64,000 nt of DNA. Origin: JBMYYR01 sp965243605. Lineage in GTDB: Bacteria > Bacteroidota > Bacteroidia > Flavobacteriales > CAJXXR01. Both the position numbers and the translations under genes were made by a program. This document shows positions 18,996-27,915 of this stretch, one piece after another. The notes below the pieces were generated by a model. That model saw only the letters and a list, made by a program, of their open reading frames with translations. It searched no databases and had not been told where the DNA came from. How positions within the stretch are numbered: the stretch's first letter is position 1; each line of letters opens with the position of its first letter. The stretch covers positions 73,515 to 137,514 of the forward strand of contig CBDEVQ010000055.1 of NCBI GenBank assembly GCA_965243605.1. The letters are read 5' to 3'.

Positions 18996-20237
18996 TTGAA
19001 CTTACATGCAAAATCGATAGAAATACCCAAACAACTTGTTTACGATAGCTTTTTAGCTATTAAAAGAAACAAAGGAGCTTGTGGTGTTGATGGACAAAGT
19101 ATTTTAAACTTTGAATTAAACTTAAAAGACAATTTATACCAATTATGGAATAGACTGTCTTCAGGAAGTTATTTTCCAATGCCTGTTAAAGAGGTGTTAA
19201 TCCCAAAACGAAATGGAGGAAGACGTCCATTGGGAATACCAACGGTAAAGGATCGTATAGCTCAAATGGTAGTTAAGAAATTATTAGAGCCAAGATGTGA
19301 GCGTCTTTTTCATAAAGACTCTTATGGCTATCGCCCTAATAAATCAGCTCACCAAGCACTTAAACAATGCCGAATGCGTTGTTGGGAGTCAAATTGGGTA
19401 ATAGATCTTGATATCAAAGGTTTCTTTGAAAATATTTCCCATGAATTACTAAATGTTGCTTTAAGTCAATTAGAAACAGAAAGCTGGATTTTCCTCTATA
19501 TAAATAGATGGTTGAAATCAGGAGTTTTAAGAAAAGGTATTTTACATTCCAAAAGCAAAGGTACGCCACAAGGTGGAGTCATAAGTCCTTTGTTAGCGAA
19601 TCTATTTTTACATTTTGTATTTGATAAATGGATGAATATATATTATCCTCAAGTTAAATTTGAACGTTATGCAGATGACATAATTATCCATTGTAAAACA
19701 CAGGAAGAAAGTGAATCTTTATACACAGCTATAAAAGAACGTTTTCAAAGTTGTGGATTAGAATTAAATGAAGTCAAGAGTAAGATAGTGTATTGTAAAG
19801 ATAGTAAACGCCGTTTAAATTATATTTCAATATCCTTTGATTTTCTAGGTTTTACCTTTAGAAGGCGCTTGAGTAGTAATAAGAAAGGGATGTATTATGT
19901 AGGTTTCTTACCCGCTCCAAGTAAATCATCTTTAAATTCCATAAAGAAGGAAATAAAAAGTTGGAAGTTACAAAACAGAGTAAAAGCGACATTAGAAGAG
20001 ATTGGAGAATATATTAACCCTAAAGTACGGGGTTGGATTAACTACTATAGTTTATTTCAAAAGCGAGAGTTGTACAAAGCCTTACAGGTTTTGGAATTTA
20101 GAATTCTTAAATGGGTTCGCACAAAATACAAAAAGTTAAGTTCCAAGAAGCGTTCAGTATTATGGATTAAGCATTTAAAGATGTCTTCTCCAAAATTATT
20201 AGCCCATTGGCGTTTTATGTATCCATCGATTGGATAA
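18996..20237 (+). CDS. ltrA: Group II intron-encoded reverse transcriptase/maturase
   Basis: A 413-residue intron-encoded protein. It starts at TTG (MNLHAKSIEIPKQLVYDSF), chosen because the strong Shine-Dalgarno GAGGAGG lies 5 bases upstream. Reverse transcriptase motifs include GGRRPLGIPTVKDRIAQ, DSYGYRPNKSAHQAL, GTPQGGVISPLLANL and the catalytic YADD (about residues 224-227). The maturase X domain follows (GWINYYSLFQ, KWVRTKYKKL). It stops after the maturase domain, so it lacks the HNH endonuclease and would rely on retrohoming without second-strand cleavage. It promotes splicing and mobility of the surrounding intron. The strong Shine-Dalgarno is unlike the neighbouring genes and points to foreign origin. 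Confidence 0.95.
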   Translation: MNLHAKSIEIPKQLVYDSFLAIKRNKGACGVDGQSILNFELNLKDNLYQLWNRLSSGSYFPMPVKEVLIPKRNGGRRPLGIPTVKDRIAQMVVKKLLEPRCERLFHKDSYGYRPNKSAHQALKQCRMRCWESNWVIDLDIKGFFENISHELLNVALSQLETESWIFLYINRWLKSGVLRKGILHSKSKGTPQGGVISPLLANLFLHFVFDKWMNIYYPQVKFERYADDIIIHCKTQEESESLYTAIKERFQSCGLELNEVKSKIVYCKDSKRRLNYISISFDFLGFTFRRRLSSNKKGMYYVGFLPAPSKSSLNSIKKEIKSWKLQNRVKATLEEIGEYINPKVRGWINYYSLFQKRELYKALQVLEFRILKWVRTKYKKLSSKKRSVLWIKHLKMSSPKLLAHWRFMYPSIG

Positions 20238-20240
20238 CAA

Positions 20241-20310
20241 GAGCCGTATGACGGGAGACTGTCACGTACGGTTCTGTGAGGGGTTTGGGGTGAAATTCCC
20301 CTTATCTACT
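20241..20310 (+). ncRNA. Group II intron domains V and VI
   Basis: Domain V is the hairpin from GAGCCGTATG to CGTACGGTTC, with the catalytic AGC triad in its 5' arm. Domain VI follows (GGGGTTTGGGGTGAAATTCC) with candidate branch-point A residues near its 3' side. Confidence 0.85.
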
Positions 20311-20387
20311 CGGCGTGGTGGATTTAAATTATCATTTAAGGTGTTGATTTTCAGTAGTAAGTTATTCGATTCACCGTATTTATCTAG

Positions 20388-20510
20388 TTAGTATGTGTCC
20401 ATTATGATATTTTTGTAGCCCCAAAGGGTGGAGGTAAGCCGTATAAAGATGTTAATATTTTTGGAAGTTTGGGTTCCTCTGGAAGTCAAGACGGAGTATT
20501 AATAAGATGA
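20388..20510 (+). pseudogene. C-terminal remnant of an Rhs tip toxin (unit 2)
   Basis: An open frame without a start codon reads VHYDIFVAPKGGGKPYKDVN and ends ..QDGVLIR stop, 9 bases before the next gene. Its position immediately before a candidate immunity gene, and its Gly-rich end, mark it as the last 40 residues of a tip toxin. The rest, including the Rhs core end, was lost when the IS1/intron material was joined here. Confidence 0.5.
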
Positions 20511-20519
20511 TTTGTAGTT

Positions 20520-21296
20520 ATGAAATTAATTATTAGTGTAGTTATATTGTTAATAACGTCGCAGATAAAAGTTAAGAATATGTCAGAATTTATAGAATTT
20601 GATTTAAGTGAACTTCAGATAATTGATACTAATGGTGTAAAAGTATATTATAATGAATTGGATGATGAAATTGTATTCCAACAAGAAAAATGTGTTGTAG
20701 ATACATTTTATAATTATTCAGACTTTTCACAATATTTGATTGTTAATGAGCTGGTGGATTTGGATGAAATAAATAAAATAAATAATAATCCATTTTTAGG
20801 CACTGTACGTGCGTATAGACTCCATATAGAGGTTCTATTTCATAAAAACAGACTTAAGGATAAGGTTGATCACGAATTTTTTCTCAAAAAATTTAATAAA
20901 TTATTTGATTTGAAAATATCAAATAATTATATTTTTTCAGATAATGATTTTATTAAAATTAATGAAAAGTTAAATAGAACTTGCTCTGAAAATACGATTA
21001 ATGAGATGAGTATTTATACTCTTCCAACAATAATAGTGGTTGGAGAGTATTTAAGGAAAAAACATAAGGTAGATTGGTTGTATTTTAATGGTCAAAATTT
21101 GGTAGGACAAGAAGTCATAACACCTTATATAGAACTTAATAAGACACCTATCAATATTGCACAGTATATTATGAAAAAATATCATCATCCAGAATATTAT
21201 TATGGTCAAAAACAGCTTGATTTTGAATCTTATATACAATTAGATAGAATATTAGGAGGTAATGAAATTAAGGTGAAAAAACAGACGCCTTGGTAA
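20520..21296 (+). CDS. Candidate immunity protein of unit 2
   Basis: A 258-residue protein. From the ATG at 20520 it has a short hydrophobic leader (MKLIISVVILLITSQIKVK); the ATG at 20581 (MSEFIEFDLSEL) would give a cytoplasmic form, so localisation is uncertain. No family recognised. The middle is Lys/Asn/Asp rich. It follows a toxin remnant and is itself followed by an IS1/intron left end, the standard order of this island. Immunity role inferred. Confidence 0.55.
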   Translation: MKLIISVVILLITSQIKVKNMSEFIEFDLSELQIIDTNGVKVYYNELDDEIVFQQEKCVVDTFYNYSDFSQYLIVNELVDLDEINKINNNPFLGTVRAYRLHIEVLFHKNRLKDKVDHEFFLKKFNKLFDLKISNNYIFSDNDFIKINEKLNRTCSENTINEMSIYTLPTIIVVGEYLRKKHKVDWLYFNGQNLVGQEVITPYIELNKTPINIAQYIMKKYHHPEYYYGQKQLDFESYIQLDRILGGNEIKVKKQTPW

Positions 21297-21315
21297 TGGG
21301 TTATGTATCAAATCG

Positions 21316-21699
21316 GTTATGCCCAGAATTAACTTTTAAACTGAACAGAAGTTAAATGCTGTATTAGAGATGGTAGTAGGTCTACCAAATACGTTTATTA
21401 GGAGACGTATTTAAACCGCCTTGCGGTGCTTTTTGGGTGACTGGAAGGTATTGAGTGGTCAAGGAAAAGGCAACAACACGAATTGTCAGGTGTTTATATA
21501 AGAGTTGAACGCAAGTGAACCTTTGAAGACGTGTCGAAAGAACGACCAAGTCCAATCAAAAGTACAGATTTTCAATTGTCTGTATAAAGCTTTCTTTTAG
21601 AAAGGATTTAAGAGTAACCTAAACACTGCTTAAATAATTGGCGGCATTTAGAAGGCAAGACTTATATATGGGCTCTTTTACGGAACTGGGGAGTTCTTT
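21316..21699 (+). mobile_element. Group II intron, truncated copy 2 (5' domains only)
   Basis: About 380 bases matching the 5' part of the full intron, nearly identical to the copy at 29138. It is cut at GAGTTCT, where an IS1 left end (GGTAACGTAGTAAACT at 21700) begins. The preceding GGTTATGTATCAAATCG is a degraded IS1 left end, so this intron too sat inside one. Confidence 0.8.
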
Positions 21700-22011
21700 G
21701 GTAACGTAGTAAACTGGGTGATGAATGTTATTTGTTTTTTAAAAGGTTGATTTACAGTATTGATATTGTTGTTTAATCGTATTTATATTCTATATATAGA
21801 TTCATTTGAATATTTTTAAAGCCTTAAATGGTAATAAAATGGAATATTTAGGACATAGATGTAGTAAATCAGGTGATGAAAAATTGATTGTTCGAAACGG
21901 TAAAACGCAAGATGGTCGTCAACGATATAAATGTAAGCTTTGTAGTAAACGGTTCTTAAAGAATTATAGCTACAAAGCTTATTTTTTTGTGAGAAGCTAC
22001 AATAGGTAAGT
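21700..22011 (+). mobile_element. IS1-family remnant, left part
   Basis: Starts GGTAACGTAGTAAACTGGG, with about 140 bases of untranslated leader, then the first 56 codons of a transposase. Nearly identical to 29741-30104, except that the latter carries the 52-bp repeat just before the ATG. It is joined to an Rhs tail at about 22012. Confidence 0.75.
21839..22009 (+). pseudogene. Truncated IS1-family transposase (zinc-ribbon segment)
   Basis: A 56-codon fragment MEYLGHRCSKSGDE..QRYKCKLCSKRFLKNYSYKAYF, ending SYNR stop. It keeps only the N-terminal zinc-ribbon segment, with no catalytic residues. A second copy of the same length lies at 29932-30102. Confidence 0.8.
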
Positions 22012-22021
22012 TATAAGATAA

Positions 22022-23014
22022 ATGATTACTTTTGGTAATGTAAGACAGACCATAAAAACGATTGGAGGGAATACTCCAGATGAAGCTTCGTCAGATTGGG
22101 CATATTCTAAAGCTGAGTATTATCCATTTGGAATGAAATTCATGAATGTGAATTCATATAGATACGGATATCAAGGAGAATATGCAGAAGACGAAACAGG
22201 AGAAGATGGGATAAAAGCAAATTCTTTTCAACTGAGATTGTATAATCCTAGACTTGGACGTTGGATGAGTCCAGATCCTTATGGACAGTATCATTCACCA
22301 TATTTATCTATGGGGAATAATCCTGTTAGTAATATAGATCCTGATGGAGGTACAGCAATTGTACCTCTTTGGATAGTTGATCCCTTAGGGTTTTTTACTA
22401 AAATTAACGACGCAACATATTGGGAAAATTCGAAAGGAGTAGTCAGTTCAACTAAACATAATGAAGGCGATAAAGAAGTGGATAAAATAATTGGTATTGA
22501 TGCAGATAATAAATTACAATCCATTGCTGTAGATCCTATGTTTATGAAGTCTGAAAAATCCCATGATCAAGATCCAATTAGAACAAATATTCAATATCTT
22601 AAAACCCCTGAGCATCCAATGCATACATATAGTAGTAAAACCCATGAAGAATCTCAAGAAATTATTGAATTTATGAATGATGTTACATTAGTAGAGTTTT
22701 CTTATAAATGGTATAAAAATGAACCAATAGATAATTTTTTTATTGGAACTATACATGAGGAAGGAGCTTCAAGGGCAACATATAAAAAAGTATTACCTCC
22801 TTTTAAATTACAATATTCGTTACATAATCACCCCCCTGGATCATCAGAAAAGCCTGAACCAAGTGGGTTAGGTAAACAAAATGGAGATATTGATCGTGTT
22901 GTGCCGAGAATACCTCATCAGATATATTATGGTAAAAGTGAAAATGATACGGGTTATTTAAGATATTTTTTAAATGGTGATTATAAATTGAATGTTAAAC
23001 GATGGAATCCATGA
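22022..23014 (+). CDS. Rhs C-terminal tip with JAB/MPN-like metallopeptidase toxin domain (unit 3)
   Basis: A 330-residue Rhs tail. Residues 1-110 are Rhs core end (GNVRQTIKTIGG, YYPFGMKFMNVNSYRYGYQG, SMGNNPVSNIDPDGG). The unique part ends in a candidate JAB (JAMM) domain: LHNHPPG at about 267-273 gives the HxH pair, and PSGLGKQNGD about 12 residues later gives Ser and Asp at plausible ligand spacing; an upstream Glu is present around EEGASRATY. Such domains occur as peptidase toxins at the ends of Rhs proteins. Assignment is by motif only. The immunity gene start overlaps the stop (ATGA), so the two are translationally coupled. The 5' end is joined to an IS1 fragment. Confidence 0.65.
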   Translation: MITFGNVRQTIKTIGGNTPDEASSDWAYSKAEYYPFGMKFMNVNSYRYGYQGEYAEDETGEDGIKANSFQLRLYNPRLGRWMSPDPYGQYHSPYLSMGNNPVSNIDPDGGTAIVPLWIVDPLGFFTKINDATYWENSKGVVSSTKHNEGDKEVDKIIGIDADNKLQSIAVDPMFMKSEKSHDQDPIRTNIQYLKTPEHPMHTYSSKTHEESQEIIEFMNDVTLVEFSYKWYKNEPIDNFFIGTIHEEGASRATYKKVLPPFKLQYSLHNHPPGSSEKPEPSGLGKQNGDIDRVVPRIPHQIYYGKSENDTGYLRYFLNGDYKLNVKRWNP

Positions 23015-23589
23015 AGTATAAAATAATAACAATAATGTTTATACTATTTTTAGATTGTTATTCTCAAAATAATATAGATATAAGTAGTGCTTTAGATACC
23101 ATTTATCTAAGGGAATTTGTAATTGATACATCATCAATAGAAAGCTTTGAGTTAACGAAAAGATTTGATGAGTTGTTAGATACAAAAGATTGGATGAAAG
23201 ATTTGAAAGATGATGAGTGTTATTTGATTTCAATTGGTAATGAATCTTTATATCATTTACCTTCAGATGCAGATACGAGTGAAGGGTATTATATTAATAT
23301 ATCCGTAGAGAAGAGGGGGTATAATATGTTCTTCGCTACTAATTCAGTTGTTGGATATTGTAAGTATAAAGATCATATATGGTTTATAAGTTTTGATAGT
23401 TGTCTTAATAATATATTTGAGTTTACCCAGAGGAAGCAAAGTTCTTTTGTTTTTTATGATGAATTCCAAATATATGATATTGATATTTTAGCATATTCAC
23501 TTTTTATCAGATCCGGTTATGGTAAACAATATTTTGTAATTCAAGATGGAACATGGTTGCCAATGGGAGGAGTTACATTAAGTAAATAA
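23011..23589 (+). CDS. Exported candidate immunity protein of unit 3
   Basis: A 192-residue protein starting at ATG 23011, whose ATGA overlaps the toxin stop; an upstream in-frame ATG at 23002 adds three codons. The leader MKYKIITIMFILFLDCYSQ is either a Sec signal peptide or a lipoprotein signal with Cys at position 16. No family recognised. An exported inhibitor suits a peptidase toxin acting in the periplasm. Immunity role inferred from coupling and position. Confidence 0.6.
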   Translation: MKYKIITIMFILFLDCYSQNNIDISSALDTIYLREFVIDTSSIESFELTKRFDELLDTKDWMKDLKDDECYLISIGNESLYHLPSDADTSEGYYINISVEKRGYNMFFATNSVVGYCKYKDHIWFISFDSCLNNIFEFTQRKQSSFVFYDEFQIYDIDILAYSLFIRSGYGKQYFVIQDGTWLPMGGVTLSK

Positions 23590-23667
23590 AGGTTAGGTCG
23601 TGCGATACCTGGTAATAAAGTTGGAGCTACTCAAAAGAATAATTTTAAGGTCTTAAATGACTTTATA

Positions 23668-24639
23668 ATGGAAGGTTTACAGCATAGATGTATCAATCTC
23701 GTTGATAGGAATATAATAGTTAAAAACGGAAAATCTATCAACGGAAAACAGCGCTATAAATGTAAGCATTGTGGTTGTACTCCATTTGGGATGAAGTTCT
23801 TAAATGTGAATTCATATAGATACGGGTATCAAGGAGAATATGCTGAAGACGAAACAGGAGAAGAAATACTGGCGAATTCGTTTCAACTTCGTTTGTACAA
23901 TCCAAGGCTTGGGCGTTGGATGAGTCCTGACCCTAAAGAAGAGTTTCATTCTCCTTATTTAGCAATGGGGAATAATCCTATATTAAAAATTGACCCTGAT
24001 GGAGGAAATACTGAAACGACAGTTGTAACAGCTAATGATGATGGAACTTATACTGTTGTTGATTGGATTGATGATAAAAAAACAGATGTTGTATTAGAAG
24101 ATGGAACGAAAATAGGAAAGTCTTTAACAACTCATTCTTTTGTTGGAGAAGATGGAAATGCAATTAAGGGAACAATAATAGACCTTTTTGATAATTCAGG
24201 TCAGTTATTTTTTGACAATGAACTAAAAGGTGGTGCAGTAGGAATTCTACATTATATTAATAATGCAAAAGGTGGAGAAATTTACGATTTCAAAACTAGA
24301 GGACTGAATGATAGACCTAAAGATCAATCATTAAATCAGTATGTATATAGAGGAATGACATTTCAAGGTAAAATTGCTTCAGCTCGTGATGTCGGGAATT
24401 ATGGAGCAGGTGCAGTAGCTGGATATCATGGTTTAACTTGGTCAAGAGCACGATTAGGCTTTGATGGCTTACAAAAATGGCAAGATTTGGATTTATTTAG
24501 TGTAGAAGTTATACCAACTCAAAAGGCTCAATTAGAGGGGCATAAGTTAACATATCCATTGTATTTAGAAAGGAAAGCTGAAAAAGATTTCCAAAAAGCA
24601 AAAGATGCTCCTTTTTATCAAATGCCAAGTAAATACTAA
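23668..24639 (+). CDS. IS1 zinc-ribbon/Rhs tip chimera with toxin-44-like domain (unit 4)
   Basis: A 323-residue open frame. Residues 1-37 are the N-terminus of an IS1-type transposase (MEGLQHRCINLVD, KQRYKCKHCGC), fused in frame at TPFGMKF to Rhs core end (NSYRYGYQGEYAEDE, MGNNPILKIDPDGG, to about 111). The unique C-terminal domain carries GGEIYDFKTRG and ARDVGNYGAGAVAGYHGL, which recalls polymorphic toxin type 44 domains (Asp-Phe-Lys then GNY..G..G), a predicted nuclease group; moderate to low confidence. The immunity gene follows 6 bases on. The fusion gives the tip its own ATG. Confidence 0.6.
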   Translation: MEGLQHRCINLVDRNIIVKNGKSINGKQRYKCKHCGCTPFGMKFLNVNSYRYGYQGEYAEDETGEEILANSFQLRLYNPRLGRWMSPDPKEEFHSPYLAMGNNPILKIDPDGGNTETTVVTANDDGTYTVVDWIDDKKTDVVLEDGTKIGKSLTTHSFVGEDGNAIKGTIIDLFDNSGQLFFDNELKGGAVGILHYINNAKGGEIYDFKTRGLNDRPKDQSLNQYVYRGMTFQGKIASARDVGNYGAGAVAGYHGLTWSRARLGFDGLQKWQDLDLFSVEVIPTQKAQLEGHKLTYPLYLERKAEKDFQKAKDAPFYQMPSKY

Positions 24640-24645
24640 TAAATT

Positions 24646-25116
24646 ATGAAAACGAACAACTTAATATTTTTAATAATATCTTTTATAGTGATTTACAGTT
24701 GTAAAAGGAGTCATAAAGAGATTTATTGTTTAGGCGAGAAGGGTATTTGTATAACTGTACTAAAAAATGAAGATAAGTGTATTATTGTGCCAAAAAGATA
24801 CAATGATTCCAGTATTCCTCAATCTAATTATGTAGTATCTTCTTGTAATCAATCTTTTACTTTCTATTTTGATACCATTAATACTGATGTTGTTATCGTT
24901 CGTGACGAAGGTAGTTTTTATGAAAAAGATGATTATCAAATATTTAGTGCTGATAGTACAATTTTGGATTATGAAAAAAATAAAGACATTGTATATAATG
25001 TTGATTCAAAGAAGTTTAAGGATGTTAATGAAAATATATGTTTATTAACTATTAATCTTAAGGAGAGATATGCGAGTAGTTTAAATGAATCTCGGATAGA
25101 ACCAGTATTTGATTAG
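24646..25116 (+). CDS. Lipoprotein, candidate immunity protein of unit 4
   Basis: A 156-residue lipoprotein with leader MKTNNLIFLIISFIVIYSC (Cys19). No family recognised. It starts 6 bases after the toxin stop and is followed by an IS1-type left end (GGTAATGTATCAGACTTG at 25163). Immunity role inferred. Confidence 0.6.
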   Translation: MKTNNLIFLIISFIVIYSCKRSHKEIYCLGEKGICITVLKNEDKCIIVPKRYNDSSIPQSNYVVSSCNQSFTFYFDTINTDVVIVRDEGSFYEKDDYQIFSADSTILDYEKNKDIVYNVDSKKFKDVNENICLLTINLKERYASSLNESRIEPVFD

Positions 25117-25299
25117 CATAATATCTAAATGTGTCGCTAATAACTTAAGTTTAATATATGTTGGTAATGTATCAGACTTGTTGATATGGTATTTAAAGCT
25201 TCTAAATTATTGATATTCAAAGTTGTTTTAAGTGTTTTTATCTAAAATATCAATATGCTGTTCATCAAAAGAATAATTTTAAGGTCTTAAATGGCTTTA

Positions 25300-25351
25300 A
25301 CCCGAGCGATAGCGAACACATGAACACCGAAAAGTGAAATTATTGGTGAAT
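25300..25351 (+). repeat. 52-bp palindromic mobile repeat, copy 2
   Basis: CCCGAGCGATAGCGAACAC to ATTGGTGAAT. It sits two bases before the transposase ATG. The homologous site at 23660-23668 lacks it. Confidence 0.7.
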
Positions 25352-25353
25352 AA

Positions 25354-25909
25354 ATGGAAGATTTACAGCATCCCGAATCCTTTGTTTCGGGACACGTAGA
25401 TGTATCAAATTTGTTGATAGTAATGATATAGTTAAAAACGGAAAAGCTAGTAACGGAAAACAGCGCTATAAATGTAAGCATTGTGGTTGTACTTTTTTAA
25501 AGAAGTACAGTTACAATGCTTATTTGTTTTCGGTCAATACTGAAATAGTAAATTTATTAAAAGAAGGAGTCGGAATACGAAGTATGAGTCGTTTGTTAAA
25601 TATTTTAACAAATACAGTATTATCAAGGCTTATTAAATTATCTAAACAAGTTAAAAAGCCAATGATAGTATTGGGTAAGCATTACGAAATGGATGAATTA
25701 TGTACATACATTAGAAATAAAAACAATCGTATTTGGATAGCGTATAGTATCAGAAAGGATACAAAAGAGGTTATTGATTTTAAAGTCGGTAAACGTACAA
25801 ATAAAACGCTGAGAAGCGTTGTAAATACATTGTTATTATCGGAAGCTAAAAAGATATATACCGATAAGTTAAAACAATACAAAAGTTTAATACCAAGTAA
25901 AATTCATAA
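25354..25909 (+). pseudogene. IS1-family transposase pseudogene with palindromic insertion
   Basis: The frame starts ATGGAAGATTTACAGCAT, matching 23668, but a 26-base insertion at 25372-25397 containing CCCGAA / TTCGGG shifts the frame. Beyond it the frame is open through the zinc ribbon (QRYKCKHCGC), the helix-turn-helix (EGVGIRSMSRLLNI) and the first two catalytic Asp motifs (EMDELCTYIR, IYTDKLKQYK). It stops at IHKT, where Rhs sequence is joined, so the catalytic Glu is gone. Confidence 0.8.
25372..25397 (+). repeat. 26-base palindromic insertion in the transposase pseudogene
   Basis: CCCGAATCCTTTGTTTCGGG plus ACACGT, inserted between the codons for QH and RC; the homologue at 23668 is uninterrupted. 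26 bases is not a multiple of three. Confidence 0.65.
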
Positions 25910-27160
25910 GACTCTGGAAACCCCTTAGTAGAATTTGAATATGACGATGGAGGTTTTCGTAATAAAAAGATTAGTTACAACTTATCAGGACCTCCAACAA
26001 TTACTATGTATGTAAGAGATGTGGCAGGTCAAATTACTTCAATTTATCAGAAATCAGGAACTGATTATAATCAAATAGAAATTCCGTTTTATGGGAATTC
26101 AAGATTAGGAACAAAGAAGAATGAAGAGTATGTATATGAATTAAAAGATCATTTAGGAAATGTAAGACAGACTATAAAAACGATTGGAGGGAATACTCCA
26201 GATGAAGCTTCGTCAGATTGGGCATATTCTAAATCAGAATATTATCCATTTGGTATGAAGTTTATGAATGTAAATTCATATAGATACGGGTATCAAGGAG
26301 AATATGCTGAAGATGAAACTGGAGAAGATGGAATAAAAGCAAATTCTTTTCAGTTGAGATTGTACAATCCAAGGTTGGGTAGATGGTTAAGTCCTAATCC
26401 TAAAGGTCAATATCACTCTCCTTATTTAGCTATGGGGAATAATCCGACAAATTCTGTTGACCCTGATGGGGGTGAAACCATATATAAAAATGCTTCTACT
26501 GGTGAAACTGTAGAGGTTAAAGATGATGTAGATAAGACAATTGTTGTCAATGATCATCAATTTGAATTAGCAAAATTTTTTGCTAGTGATATAACTCCTG
26601 GATTCAAACGAGAGCATCTATTTGGATACTCTCGCAGACCAAGTTTTTCTCAAAAAAGTATTAAAGATGCGTATGTTGACTTTTATAATAGTGTGAATTA
26701 TTATGAAAGTTACTCTTTATCAAATTTATATGATCTATTCTATAATGGTCCAAATGTTACGTATGATTTTGAGTCGATAGGTGGTGCTGGAGCATTAGAA
26801 ATTGTAGATGGGGTTAAAGGGCATCAATTACTTTATGGTGTGATGAAGAAGTTTGGATATGTTATAAAAATCCAAAAGCACCATATTATTCCTAAAGCAG
26901 TTTATAAAAGATTTGGGAAAACATTAGAGGCTGTAATGGAATTAAATGGCGGTAATAATCTAAAAAAACTACCCACTCCTTTTCATGGAAATCATCCTCA
27001 ATATAATAAATATGTGGGTAATAGAATTACGGAATTAGGAGAGAGAAATCTTATTAATAGCAAAAACATAGATGCTTTACAAAAAGATTTGAATAGATTA
27101 ATTAATAAAGCATATGATAGCGGTATACGTTTAAATGAGTATTTTAGAGGCTTAAATTAG
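25910..27160 (+). CDS. Rhs C-terminal tip with AHH/HNH-type nuclease toxin (unit 5)
   Basis: The longest Rhs fragment here: an open frame from 25910 (SGNPLVEFEYDDGGFR) with the first ATG at 26006. It carries Rhs core end (VYELKDHLGNVRQTI, YYPFGMKFMNVNSYRYGYQG, MGNNPTNSVDPDGG). The C-terminus has KHHIIPKAVYKRFGK (about 291-305 from the ATG) and LPTPFHGNHPQYNKYV, the pattern of AHH-family nucleases in the HNH/endonuclease VII superfamily, which cut DNA or RNA in the target cell. The cytoplasmic immunity gene follows 5 bases on, as expected for a nuclease toxin. The 5' side is joined to a truncated IS1 transposase, so no native Rhs start exists. Confidence 0.78.
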   Translation, partial: DSGNPLVEFEYDDGGFRNKKISYNLSGPPTITMYVRDVAGQITSIYQKSGTDYNQIEIPFYGNSRLGTKKNEEYVYELKDHLGNVRQTIKTIGGNTPDEASSDWAYSKSEYYPFGMKFMNVNSYRYGYQGEYAEDETGEDGIKANSFQLRLYNPRLGRWLSPNPKGQYHSPYLAMGNNPTNSVDPDGGETIYKNASTGETVEVKDDVDKTIVVNDHQFELAKFFASDITPGFKREHLFGYSRRPSFSQKSIKDAYVDFYNSVNYYESYSLSNLYDLFYNGPNVTYDFESIGGAGALEIVDGVKGHQLLYGVMKKFGYVIKIQKHHIIPKAVYKRFGKTLEAVMELNGGNNLKKLPTPFHGNHPQYNKYVGNRITELGERNLINSKNIDALQKDLNRLINKAYDSGIRLNEYFRGLN

Positions 27161-27165
27161 AAATT

Positions 27166-27867
27166 ATGAATTATAGACAGTTTGATACAATCAATGAACC
27201 AAAAATTATCGGGGTTAATAATGGTGTATATCAAGTTGAAATAGATGATAAATCTATTGATGAAAATATAGAACATTTTTTTAACTTATCTGATATTAAT
27301 TATTTTATTGAGAATCAGGACAAGATATGTAAAAGGGATATGTCAATCATTGAAGCTAGTTTAATAAAAGGAGCTAAGTTAACTGATTTAATGGATTTTA
27401 CACCAGGGAGTTTCATTTTAAAACATATTGTAAGTAATGATTTGAGAAAAGTGCTAATGAAAAGTAATAATGAAAATAATTCATTAGTGTTTTTGGATAT
27501 TAATTTAAAGGATGTTAATACAAATTATTCACTATTATTTGTTCCAATAATCCCAATGTCAGAGGTCGTTTTTCAGAAATCAATTTGTTATGTTAGTAAA
27601 AATCATCGATTTATTAAAGGTAAAGGGGTAGTATTTGATAAAGACTATTTAGATATTAATAGTTATTCAGATTTTCAAAATATGGACTATAGTATTCATA
27701 ACTCATGGGAGAAACTTGTATTGCCTTCTAAATATAAAGAAAAGAGTATTTTGAAATTACAGATGTCCCCTCATTTGTTTATAGCTAGTAGCATATCTTC
27801 TGTTATTGAATCAAGTAATTTATCTAATATTAGATTTATAGATAAGATTGTTTTAGAGTTTGAGTAG
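27166..27867 (+). CDS. Candidate immunity protein for the AHH nuclease (unit 5)
   Basis: A 233-residue protein with no signal peptide. The text IPMSEVVFQKSICYVSK near residue 125 and GSFILKH are conserved-looking, and the layout is reminiscent of DUF1629-like immunity proteins, but I cannot name the family with confidence. It begins 5 bases after the toxin. An IS1 left end and a group II intron fragment follow. A cytoplasmic location matches a nuclease partner. Confidence 0.6.
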   Translation: MNYRQFDTINEPKIIGVNNGVYQVEIDDKSIDENIEHFFNLSDINYFIENQDKICKRDMSIIEASLIKGAKLTDLMDFTPGSFILKHIVSNDLRKVLMKSNNENNSLVFLDINLKDVNTNYSLLFVPIIPMSEVVFQKSICYVSKNHRFIKGKGVVFDKDYLDINSYSDFQNMDYSIHNSWEKLVLPSKYKEKSILKLQMSPHLFIASSISSVIESSNLSNIRFIDKIVLEFE

Positions 27868-27915
27868 AGGATGACTAAAGTTGGTAATGGGTATTGGGGG
27901 TAATGTATCAGATTG

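Larger units (their letters stand above)
18423..20310 (+). mobile_element. Group II intron, full length
   Basis: About 1.9 kb. The 5' end begins GTTATGCCCAG, conserved in three other truncated copies. 18423-18995 has no other gene and holds ribozyme domains I to III. It is followed by the intron-encoded reverse transcriptase, then domain V (20241-20274) and domain VI with an AY-type 3' end near 20310. The intron interrupts an IS1 left end about 17 bases from its tip. The 5' boundary is set by the point where the four copies start to agree and may be off by 1-2 bases; the 3' boundary is set by homology to IS1. Confidence 0.85.
25163..25909 (+). mobile_element. IS1-family element of the second subfamily, 3'-truncated
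   Basis: The left end GGTAATGTATCAGACTTGTTG is closer to classical IS1 (GGTAATG..AACTTATTGATA). It contains a leader, a 52-bp repeat, a transposase pseudogene, and is cut at about 25909 where Rhs core sequence begins. Confidence 0.7.
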
